A stretch of 12,729 bases of DNA from Suilimivivens sp963618065 (lineage in GTDB: Bacteria > Bacillota > Clostridia > Lachnospirales > Lachnospiraceae), in NCBI GenBank assembly GCA_963618065.1, contig CAVERH010000074.1, positions 1 through 12,729 on the forward strand, given 5' to 3'. The notes below the pieces were generated by a model. The model was not told the DNA's origin and ran no database searches. It was given only the letters and a program-made list of their open reading frames with translations. This document shows, piece by piece, positions 6,651-12,729 of this stretch; positions within the stretch are counted from its first letter, which is position 1; every line of letters starts with the position of its first letter. The position numbers were made by a program, and so were the translations under genes.

Positions 6651-7997
6651 ATGAAAAAAAGGGTAATAGCAACAATACTTACATGTGTTATGAGTGTGGG
6701 ATTATTAGCAGGATGTGGAAACGCAACAGACAGTACTGGTGATGCATCAGCTACAGAAAACGGAACAGAAACAGCATCTGATGAGAACCTAAGTGGAACG
6801 ATTACTTTTACAATCTGGGATAATAACCTGAATGATTTTATTGAATCAAATGATATGGTAGGAAAGTTTCAGGAGAAATATCCGGATATCGATATTGAGG
6901 TAGAAAAGATTAAAGATGATTCTGAATATTGGAATGCAATGAAGATGAGAGCATCTGCTAATCAGCTTCCAGATGTTATGTTTAATAAGACCTTTACATT
7001 AGCAAGATTTAAAGATTATCTGTTAGATCTGACTGATACAGAGGCAGCAAAGAATAATGAGCTTGCCGCTGGTTATGCAGTAGATGGTAAAATTCTTGGT
7101 ATTCCTATGACAAGTGGTTATGAATACGTTTATTATTGGAAAGATATGTTTAAAGAAGCAGGTGTAGAAGTTCCGACAACCTGGAGCGAGTTCGAGAAAG
7201 CAGCTAAGACATTACAGGATTATTACGGAAAAGATCATGCTGACTTTATGGCAATCGCATGTGGTTTCAAGGATGAATGGCCAGATTATCCATATATGGA
7301 GTTCATGCCAGCCCTCGAATCCGGTAACGGACAGAACTGGAACGCAATGGCAGCATCGGATGAGCCTTTTGCAGAAGGAACGGATATTTATAAAGCTTAC
7401 AGCAAAGTGTATGAGCTGTTCAATTCCGGTGTTATGGGTAAGGATCCACTTGGAATTGGAGCTGATCAGGCAACTGCCCTGTTCTCTTCTAAACAGGCAG
7501 CTATTATCGCATTAGGTGACTGGGGATTACAGAATATCCAGAATCAGGCGGAAGATGCTTCTGAGCTTGGAGCATTCTATCTCCCCACCAGAGATACAGA
7601 AGCCGATCCATATAATGTTGTTGTACAGGGAGATTCTTTCATGGGAGTTACAACACATTCCAAAAATCCGGAAGCAGCAAAGGCCTTTGTAGAGTGGTTC
7701 TACTCAGAAGAATGGTATCCGGAATATCTGGCTTATATTTCTTCTTCGTCTTCCATGACGAATTTCCCGAAGGAGAAGGATCCAATCCTTGCAGAGGCGG
7801 ATGACCTGTGTCCAAACAAGCAGATTGTTATGTATGACGGTGGTGGAGATGATTTTACAGCGATTCAGAATGAAACTACCTTTGATTATAAGAAGCTTGG
7901 AGCAGAAATGCTGACCAGCGGCTTTGATCTGGATAGCAAGATGAGTGAGATGAACCAGAAATGGACAGCCGCAAGAGCAAAGCTTGGAATCCAGTAA
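6651..7997 (+). CDS. Extracellular sugar-binding lipoprotein (family 1) of ABC importer
   Basis: This is a 448-residue lipoprotein with signal peptide MKKRVIATILTCVMSVGLLA and lipobox cysteine at residue 22 (LLAGC). A Thr/Ser/Glu-rich tether (about 25-52) precedes the fold beginning GTITFTIWDNNLNDFI. Family-1 solute-binding features include QLPDVMF, GIPMTSGYEYVYYWKDMFKE and a C-terminal KWTAARAKLGIQ. It captures a sugar outside the cell and hands it to the two permeases encoded downstream. The ATG at 6651 follows AAGGAGG by 10 bases; the in-frame TTG at 6630 is rejected because it lies before that site. It is unrelated in detail to the 550-residue binding protein at 1145, so the two importers probably use different substrates. 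The substrate is not readable here. Confidence 0.92.
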   Translation: MKKRVIATILTCVMSVGLLAGCGNATDSTGDASATENGTETASDENLSGTITFTIWDNNLNDFIESNDMVGKFQEKYPDIDIEVEKIKDDSEYWNAMKMRASANQLPDVMFNKTFTLARFKDYLLDLTDTEAAKNNELAAGYAVDGKILGIPMTSGYEYVYYWKDMFKEAGVEVPTTWSEFEKAAKTLQDYYGKDHADFMAIACGFKDEWPDYPYMEFMPALESGNGQNWNAMAASDEPFAEGTDIYKAYSKVYELFNSGVMGKDPLGIGADQATALFSSKQAAIIALGDWGLQNIQNQAEDASELGAFYLPTRDTEADPYNVVVQGDSFMGVTTHSKNPEAAKAFVEWFYSEEWYPEYLAYISSSSSMTNFPKEKDPILAEADDLCPNKQIVMYDGGGDDFTAIQNETTFDYKKLGAEMLTSGFDLDSKMSEMNQKWTAARAKLGIQ

Positions 7998-8032
7998 AAC
8001 AAAATTTATGATAGAAGTAATACGTGAAATCG

Positions 8033-8051
8033 GGAGCTGCAAAGCGGCTCC
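8033..8051 (+). other. Intercistronic hairpin between binding protein and permease
   Basis: GGAGCTGC (8033-8040) pairs with GCGGCTCC (8044-8051), including one G-U pair, across an AAA loop. It lies 36 bases after the binding-protein stop and is not followed by a T run. Such hairpins often stabilise the binding-protein transcript so that it exceeds permease mRNA, as known for malE-malF. Confidence 0.45.
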
Positions 8052-8074
8052 GAAAGTCATAGGGAGGGATATCA

Positions 8075-8965
8075 ATGAATAAATTAAACACGAAACGCAG
8101 AAAGTTTATCTTCCTATCCTTGCTGGTACCGGTCACGCTATTGATTGCGTTTGTAGTGTTTCCGGCAATTGATCTGTTCCGTATGAGCTTTACCAACTGG
8201 GATGGATTTTCAGCAAATTATAGTTTCATAAAATTCGATAATTATATTTCCATGCTGCAGAATAAGGATTTATGGCTTTCACTGCGGAACAATGCTGTAT
8301 ATTTTGTAATCCATTTAGGTATGATTCCGATGGAACTTGCTTTTGCGGTATTGCTTACCAGTAGATTACGCGCAGCAAAATTTTATAAAACGATGGTGTT
8401 TCTGCCTTATATTATTAATGGCGTTGCCATCTCTTATGCATTTTCCTATTTCTTTTCACCAATTAACGGTGCATTCAATGGTATCCTGACAGCCTTTCAT
8501 CTGGAGAGCCTGATTCGAAACTGGTTGTCGGATGAAAAAATAGTAAACTTTGTATTAGCATCAGTATCTGTCTGGAGATTTAGCGGATACCATGTGATTT
8601 TGTTCATGGCAGCATTACAGTCGATTTCTGCGGATATTTTAGAGGCTGCTGAAATTGATGGTGCGAGTGCCGGACAGATTTTTAAATACATCCAGGTTCC
8701 TGCAATTATGCTTATGGTTGATTTTGTACTGTTTGATAATATCCGTGGTGCATTGCAGGTGTTCGATATTCCTTTCGTTATGACGGCAGGAGGTCCGGGT
8801 TATGCATCGTCCACGTTTACACTATATACGATTAAGACGGCGTTTACCTTCTCAAACTTTGGACTGGCCTCCACTATGGCTGTGGCGATCATGTTGATGA
8901 TCATCGTGATTTATGCAGTACAGAACAAGATCATCCACGGACTTGTTTTGAAGGACTATAAATAA
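8075..8965 (+). CDS. Sugar ABC transporter permease, MalF/UgpA type
   Basis: This is a 296-residue inner-membrane permease with about six membrane segments, beginning at residues 11-33 (FIFLSLLVPVTLLIAFVVFP). The N-terminal signature AIDLFRMSFTNWDGF is typical of the first permease of CUT1 importers. The cytoplasmic EAA loop, which docks the ATPase, is at about 189-209 (EAAEIDGASAGQIFKYIQVP, with E190 and G197). GGGAGGG lies 7 bases before the ATG. It pairs with the permease at 8985 to form the channel. No ATPase gene is in the operon; a shared MsmX/UgpC-type ATPase encoded elsewhere is the usual solution. Confidence 0.93.
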   Translation: MNKLNTKRRKFIFLSLLVPVTLLIAFVVFPAIDLFRMSFTNWDGFSANYSFIKFDNYISMLQNKDLWLSLRNNAVYFVIHLGMIPMELAFAVLLTSRLRAAKFYKTMVFLPYIINGVAISYAFSYFFSPINGAFNGILTAFHLESLIRNWLSDEKIVNFVLASVSVWRFSGYHVILFMAALQSISADILEAAEIDGASAGQIFKYIQVPAIMLMVDFVLFDNIRGALQVFDIPFVMTAGGPGYASSTFTLYTIKTAFTFSNFGLASTMAVAIMLMIIVIYAVQNKIIHGLVLKDYK

Positions 8966-8984
8966 AGAAAGGATGCATGAAAGT

Positions 8985-9818
8985 ATGATAAAGAGATCAA
9001 TTCAACAGCTTTTAAAACAAATCATCTGTATTGTAATGGTAATTATTGCGCTTGCTCCGATACTTCTGACCCTGTTTGCATCCCTTAGGACCAAGGGAGC
9101 CATGACACTATCTTCACCGTTAGTTCCACCGACAGGAAGTGATTTTACTCTTGAAAATTATAGCAGAGTATTTTCCAATAAATATTTATTGATTGGATTT
9201 AAAAATACGCTTATTATATTACTAATTTCACTGGTATGCAATGTAATGCTTGGAACAGTTACGGCATTTATAATTGAACGGTTTGAGTTCCGAGGGAAAA
9301 AACTGGTAGTGGGATTATTTTTCGTTGGAATGCTGATACCGTCTTTTGTAACAGAAATATCCAGATTCCGTATTATTAACAGCATGCATTTGTATAATAC
9401 ACTGGGAGCACCAATTGTAATTTATATTGCGTCGGATCTGATGCAGTTATATATTTACAGGCAGTTTATATCAGGATTATCTGTGTCATTGGATGAGGCA
9501 GCTCTTCTGGATGGATGCTCCTATTATCAGCTGTTTTATTTGATTATTTTTCCATTGCTGGCGCCGGCCACAGCTACTGTTTGTATTATAAAAGCGATTA
9601 ATATTATTAATGATATGTATATCCCGTACTTATATATGCCCAAAAATAAATTACGTACGATCACCACCTTCTTAATGGACTATGCAAATGCACAGCAGGG
9701 ATCCTGGCAGACATTGGCAGCAGGTATTATCGTGGTTATGATACCTACGGTACTGACTTACGTATTTTCCCAGAAATATATTCTGGCAGGAGTTGCAGCA
9801 GGAGCAGTAAAGGAATAA
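8985..9818 (+). CDS. Sugar ABC transporter permease, MalG/UgpE type
   Basis: This is a 277-residue membrane permease, second partner of the importer. The first membrane segment is near residues 11-33 (QIICIVMVIIALAPILLTLF). The EAA loop is at 171-190 (EAALLDGCSYYQLFYLIIFP), and the C-terminus QKYILAGVAAGAVKE is characteristic. The start is uncertain. The ATG at 8985 sits 11 bases from AGGA and gives the natural N-terminus MIKRSIQQLL. The in-frame ATG at 8973 (adding MHES) overlaps that ribosome binding site and is less likely. The gap to the preceding permease is only 19 bases. Its tail resembles that of the broken permease at 661-1110, which allows that gene's internal deletion to be measured. 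Confidence 0.92.
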   Translation: MIKRSIQQLLKQIICIVMVIIALAPILLTLFASLRTKGAMTLSSPLVPPTGSDFTLENYSRVFSNKYLLIGFKNTLIILLISLVCNVMLGTVTAFIIERFEFRGKKLVVGLFFVGMLIPSFVTEISRFRIINSMHLYNTLGAPIVIYIASDLMQLYIYRQFISGLSVSLDEAALLDGCSYYQLFYLIIFPLLAPATATVCIIKAINIINDMYIPYLYMPKNKLRTITTFLMDYANAQQGSWQTLAAGIIVVMIPTVLTYVFSQKYILAGVAAGAVKE

Positions 9819-9865
9819 TATGATAGAGAAACTGTATAAATCATTATCGACAGGAGGGTAAAGCA

Positions 9866-10879
9866 ATGAGAGCACTATTTATTGGGGGAACAGGAACGAT
9901 CAGTATGGCGATTTCCAGACTTTTAGCAGAGCAGGGCTGGGAGTTATATCTTTTGAACAGAGGAAGCCGTAAGAACGTATTGGATGGACAGGTTAAGCAG
10001 ATTATTGCCGATATCAGCAAGGAACAGGAAGTTGCTGAGAAGATAGCCGGAATGAATTTTGATGTGGTGTGTGATTTTATCGGATTTGTTCCGGAGCAGG
10101 TGGAACGGGATTACCGGTTATTTGCCGGAAAGACGAAGCAGTATATGTACATCAGTTCTGCATCTGCTTATCATAAGCCTGTTATGGATTACCATATTAC
10201 AGAAGGAACAACGCTTTCCAATCCTCATTGGGAGTATTCCAGAAATAAGATTGCCTGTGAAGAGTTTCTGATGAAAATGTATCGTGAAAATGGATTCCCG
10301 GTTACCATTATCCGTCCGAGTCATACATATGATGAGAGAAATGTTCCTATTGGAGTTCATGGGAACAAAGGAAGCTATCAGGTATTAAAGCGAATGATGG
10401 AAGGAAAGCAGGTCATTGTTCACGGAGATGGAACCTCACTCTGGACGGTTACCCATAATTCTGATTTTGCAAAGGGATTTGTGGGGCTGATGGGAAATCC
10501 CATGGCGATCGGTGAAGCATTCCAGATTACCAGTGACCAGTCTGTGACCTGGAATCAGATTTATCAGGCTGTGGCAGATGCCTTACATGTGGAATACAAG
10601 CCTTACTATGTTTCATCTGCTTATCTTGATGCAGCAGGGCCGTATGATTTTGAAGGTGCACTGATTGGAGATAAGGCAAATACCGTAGTATTTGATAACA
10701 CAAAGCTGAAAAATGCCGTACCGGGACTTTGCATGAATGTCCGCATGGAGCAGGGAATCCGGAATACAGTGGATTATGTCCTTTCCCATCCGGAATGCCA
10801 GATGGAGGATCCGGAATTTGATGCGTGGTGTGATAAGCTGATCGCAGTTCTGGAAAAGGCGAAGGAGGAGATGTTGTAA
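9866..10879 (+). CDS. NAD(P)-dependent epimerase/dehydratase (extended SDR family)
   Basis: This is a 337-residue cytoplasmic Rossmann-fold enzyme. The N-terminus MRALFIGGTGTISMAISRLL holds the dinucleotide-binding motif GGTGTIS (residues 7-13), and LNRGSRK follows at the second strand end. The catalytic tyrosine and lysine are in YSRNK (Y124, K128), with serines in YISSASAY (96-102) nearby. IIRPSHTYDER is a typical extended-SDR substrate-domain motif. The family acts on nucleotide sugars or free sugars; the exact reaction is unknown. CAGGAGGG lies 11 bases before the ATG. It is the last gene of the operon, 47 bases after the permease, suggesting that it processes the imported sugar or a derivative. 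It appears intact. Confidence 0.88.
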   Translation: MRALFIGGTGTISMAISRLLAEQGWELYLLNRGSRKNVLDGQVKQIIADISKEQEVAEKIAGMNFDVVCDFIGFVPEQVERDYRLFAGKTKQYMYISSASAYHKPVMDYHITEGTTLSNPHWEYSRNKIACEEFLMKMYRENGFPVTIIRPSHTYDERNVPIGVHGNKGSYQVLKRMMEGKQVIVHGDGTSLWTVTHNSDFAKGFVGLMGNPMAIGEAFQITSDQSVTWNQIYQAVADALHVEYKPYYVSSAYLDAAGPYDFEGALIGDKANTVVFDNTKLKNAVPGLCMNVRMEQGIRNTVDYVLSHPECQMEDPEFDAWCDKLIAVLEKAKEEML

Positions 10880-10915
10880 AAATAGGATTATCTGCTCCTT
10901 TGACACATGAAGCTG

Positions 10916-11097
10916 AAGGAAGGCTTTTAAGCTTTCAAGTTTTTCTTCACCGGCTTTGCGGTCAAGGTCATAGGCTGCCTGTAGTTTTATAGAATCCTTT
11001 TCCACACGACTGACAGGGAGGGCTTCGTCCGGTCGAAAGACAAAGACGAAGCCTTCTTTTTCTTTCTTAAAAATATAATCCAGAGTATCATTAATCA
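10916..11097 (-). pseudogene. Remnant of a patatin-like phospholipase gene (C-terminal part)
   Basis: The minus strand reads LINDTLDYIFKKEKEGFVFV, then FRPDEALPVSRVEKDSIKLQ, then AAYDLDRKAGEEKLESLKAFL. This matches the C-terminal region of RssA/patatin-like phospholipases, where N-x-TLDYI, GxxFVxRP and a final LKAFL are conserved. The catalytic N-terminal two thirds (GxSxG and DGG) are absent. The upstream edge is fused to the 3' end of the MATE gene, in a different frame. The downstream stop is lost, and the frame runs on antisense into the epimerase gene to 10613. It is not expected to make a functional enzyme. Confidence 0.65.
11021..11069 (+). terminator. Possible terminator for the ABC/SDR operon
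   Basis: GGCTTCGTC (11021-11029) pairs with GACGAAGCC (11045-11053) across a 15-base loop. It is followed by the T-rich tract TTCTTTTTCTTTCTT. It lies 140 bases past the epimerase stop and inside the phospholipase remnant. The large loop and the codon constraint of the old gene make a coincidental hairpin possible. Confidence 0.35.
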
Positions 11098-12426
11098 GTG
11101 CTGCGATTTTCTTTGATATAAATATATGCCTATGCCTATGCCATCTGCCAGAAACCATCCGATCGGAATAGATATCCAGATGCCGGTCGTGCCAAGCGCA
11201 GGAATGGCCGACAGCACATAAGACAGCAGCACTCTTGTTCCTAAAGATGCTATGGTTAGAACAATCGAAATGCCCGGTTGGTTTACAGCCCGGTAATAGC
11301 CATACAGCAGGAACAAAATACCGATGCCGATATAGCAGGAGCCTTCGATGTGCAGATACTGAACACCGATCCGGATGACTTCCGTTTCAGAAGCCGAGAT
11401 AAAAATCCGCATCAGGGGATTGGCAAAGATAAACACCAGACCGCTGATGAACAGACTGAACAAACCGGATGCAGCTGCGGCACTGCGGATTCCTTTGCGG
11501 ATACGTTCCTTCTGATTGGCGCCATAATTCTGGGCAACAAATGTGGAAAAGGCATTACCAAAATCCTGTACCGGCATATAGGCAAAGGAGTCAATTTTCA
11601 CTGCGGCAGCGAAAGCAGCCATTACAGCGGTTCCGAAGCTGTTGACCAGTCCCTGGACCATCAGAATTCCAAAGTTCATAATGGACTGCTGAAGACAGGT
11701 CAATATGGATAGATTGCTGATTTTTTTTAAAGTACTTCTGTCGAAATGTAAATCTTCTTTGCCAGGGAGAAGTTCGCGGAAACAAAGCATGGCGTAAATC
11801 ACAATTCCGATTCCGGCAACCCACTGGGACAGGATGGTTGCAAAGGCCGCACCGGGGATGCCCCAATGCAGATACAGCACAAAAATTAAATCCAATAGGA
11901 CATTTAATATAGAAGAAACAGCAAGAAAAATAAGCGGAATCACGGAGTTTCCAATGGCGCGGAGAAGGTTGGCAAAATAGTTATACAGGCAGGTAGCCGG
12001 GATCCCTAAAAAGATGATCATTAAATAGTCCTTCATCAGAGGCCGGATCTCCTGTGGAATCTGTAAAACCCATAAAATTCCACCAAAGCAGACATAAACA
12101 AGCACATTGATTACAATGGTGATACCGCCGATCAATGTGAAGGACATAAAAACGCTTTGCCGGATCTTCGGATAATTGCTGCTTCCGTACTGCATGGAAA
12201 TGGCAGCTCCGCTTCCCATACAGAGCCCAATGATAATGGAAGTAAGAAAGGTCATTAAGGTATAGGAGGATCCAACCGCAGCAAGCGCATCGGCGCCCAG
12301 GAACTGACCGACTACCCACGTATCGGCAATATTATACATCTGCTGCAGGAGATTTCCCAGCATCAGAGGGAGTGCAAATAACAATATTTGAATGGTAATG
12401 GGGCCTTTGGTAAGATTTCGCTGCAT
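11095..12426 (-). CDS. MATE family efflux transporter
   Basis: This is a 443-residue, roughly 12-segment cation-coupled multidrug exporter. The N-terminus MQRNLTKGPITIQILLFALP with LGNLLQQMYNIADTWVVGQF and LGADALAAVG is the standard MATE first repeat. The second repeat shows LVNSFGTAVMAAFAAAVKID, then FAYMPVQDFGNAFSTFVAQN, followed by YGANQKERI. The C-terminus IPIGWFLADGIGIGIYLYQR is full length for the family; the last residues KSQH probably come from the adjoining phospholipase remnant. The ATG at 12424-12426 has a weak AGGA 8-9 bases upstream. Its promoter carries a palindrome, suggesting repression, perhaps by a MarR-type regulator outside the window. It converges on the epimerase gene. 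The transported compound is unknown. Confidence 0.93.
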   Translation of the reverse strand: MQRNLTKGPITIQILLFALPLMLGNLLQQMYNIADTWVVGQFLGADALAAVGSSYTLMTFLTSIIIGLCMGSGAAISMQYGSSNYPKIRQSVFMSFTLIGGITIVINVLVYVCFGGILWVLQIPQEIRPLMKDYLMIIFLGIPATCLYNYFANLLRAIGNSVIPLIFLAVSSILNVLLDLIFVLYLHWGIPGAAFATILSQWVAGIGIVIYAMLCFRELLPGKEDLHFDRSTLKKISNLSILTCLQQSIMNFGILMVQGLVNSFGTAVMAAFAAAVKIDSFAYMPVQDFGNAFSTFVAQNYGANQKERIRKGIRSAAAASGLFSLFISGLVFIFANPLMRIFISASETEVIRIGVQYLHIEGSCYIGIGILFLLYGYYRAVNQPGISIVLTIASLGTRVLLSYVLSAIPALGTTGIWISIPIGWFLADGIGIGIYLYQRKSQH

Positions 12427-12475
12427 GATTTATATTCCTGAATAACTCTTTTTCTCAATTTTATTGGAAATTAAG

Positions 12476-12496
12476 GTAACTATTCAGAATAGTTAC
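12476..12496. promoter_or_regulatory. Perfect 21-bp palindrome, probable repressor operator of the MATE gene
   Basis: GTAACTATT (12476-12484) and AATAGTTAC (12488-12496) are exact inverted repeats around CAG. The site lies 50 bases upstream of the MATE start codon, at or just after the predicted transcription start. Spacing and symmetry suit a dimeric winged-helix repressor such as MarR; the regulator itself is not in the window. Confidence 0.65.
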
Positions 12497-12507
12497 AAAT
12501 TAAGTAT

Positions 12508-12536
12508 ATTTTGACCTTTAAAAATATAATTGTCAA
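12508..12536 (-). promoter_or_regulatory. Promoter of the MATE gene
   Basis: On the minus strand a consensus -35 TTGACA (12531-12536) is followed after 17 bases by CAAAAT (12508-12513), a 4-of-6 -10. A better -10, TATACT (12503-12508), lies 22 bases from the -35. Either choice starts transcription within a few bases of the palindrome at 12476-12496. Confidence 0.5.
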
Positions 12537-12729
12537 GAAAGATCCACATATGTAAAAACCTTAACAGTTCAGCCATGCAGATTGATGATACCGGGGATTG
12601 GACATAAAGAGTATATGTGAACGTTATATGTCCAAATTTAGTAATGAGGTCAACCCTAATTGTTGAAAAACAGCAGAAAATTGGACTTATATTGAGCAAA
12701 AAGAAGAAAAATGTCCAAAAGAAAGACGG
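12537..12729. other. Non-coding AT-rich stretch at the right edge
   Basis: Together with the MATE promoter this makes a 303-base stretch without a gene (12427-12729). The longest minus-strand frame (68 codons, 12493-12699) begins at a TTG with no ribosome binding site and shows no family features. No tRNA or terminator is apparent. The notable content is the pair of inverted TTGGAC units described separately. Confidence 0.6.
12598..12718. repeat. Two 38-bp units bounded by inverted TTGGAC half-sites
   Basis: Unit 1 (12598-12635) begins TTGGACATA and ends TATGTCCAA, a perfect 9-bp inverted repeat. Unit 2 (12681-12718) begins TTGGACTTA and ends AATGTCCAA. Both span exactly 38 bases, and their starts are 83 bases apart. 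The interiors differ, so this is not a simple tandem duplication. Paired binding sites of a regulator or recombinase are possible. Confidence 0.6.

Noticed and set aside
7704..8196. Two overlapping minus-strand frames across the binding protein-permease junction
   Set aside because: Both are antisense to clear coding sequence and carry no motif or start signal.
11278..11712. Plus-strand frame of 144 codons opposite the MATE gene
   Set aside because: It is a shadow frame; the MATE reading has complete family motifs over this stretch.
12493..12699. Minus-strand frame of 68 codons at the right edge
   Set aside because: It starts at a TTG without a ribosome binding site, overlaps the MATE promoter and shows no recognisable domain.
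1..12729. CRISPR array, tRNA, rRNA or complete insertion sequence
   Set aside because: No regularly spaced repeats, no cloverleaf-like sequences and no transposase with terminal repeats were seen on reading both strands by eye.

Overview
The window looks like part of a low-to-mid GC Firmicute chromosome, most likely a gut clostridium of the Lachnospiraceae type. The evidence is strong AGGAGG-type ribosome binding sites, lipobox solute-binding proteins, YesM/YesN-like and YtdP-like AraC regulators, and carbohydrate ABC operons that carry no ATPase gene. This placement is inferred from gene style; no marker gene is present.

Left end (1-663). On the minus strand is the first 145 codons of an AAA-type ATPase of the DUF4143 kind, with a strong promoter. 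That promoter sits between two arms of a 43-bp inverted repeat whose outer 18 bp are identical. Just beyond the outer arm the sequence changes to a fragment of an unrelated minus-strand reading frame, then to a broken sugar permease.

Region 661-6486 is a decaying carbohydrate uptake and sensing locus on the plus strand. It holds an LplC-like permease remnant that has lost its 5' end and an internal stretch of about 67 codons. Next come an intact 550-residue LplA-like binding lipoprotein, a sensor-kinase gene cut to its first 143 codons, a short response regulator (REC plus AraC HTH), and a YtdP-like membrane AraC regulator interrupted by an in-frame TAG at codon 100. Two long hairpins and one good terminator punctuate it.

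Region 6487-10879 is an apparently intact operon: promoter region, sugar-binding lipoprotein, two MalF/MalG-type permeases and an NAD(P)-dependent SDR-family epimerase/dehydratase. The ATPase must be supplied from elsewhere, as is common for this importer class. The AraC-type regulators just upstream are the obvious candidate controllers, and both the sensor kinase and the YtdP-like gene appear damaged.

Right end (10880-12729). A convergent minus-strand MATE efflux gene is fused at its 3' end to a remnant of a patatin-like phospholipase gene. The MATE promoter carries a perfect 21-bp palindrome that is a likely repressor operator. The last 190 bases hold no convincing gene but contain two 38-bp units, each bounded by inverted TTGGAC/GTCCAA half-sites.

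The main theme is repeated in-place gene decay (deletions, a nonsense codon, 3' fusions) next to an intact paralogous uptake operon. The most interesting small structures are the repeat-flanked promoter at 438-570 and the paired 38-bp units at 12598-12718.
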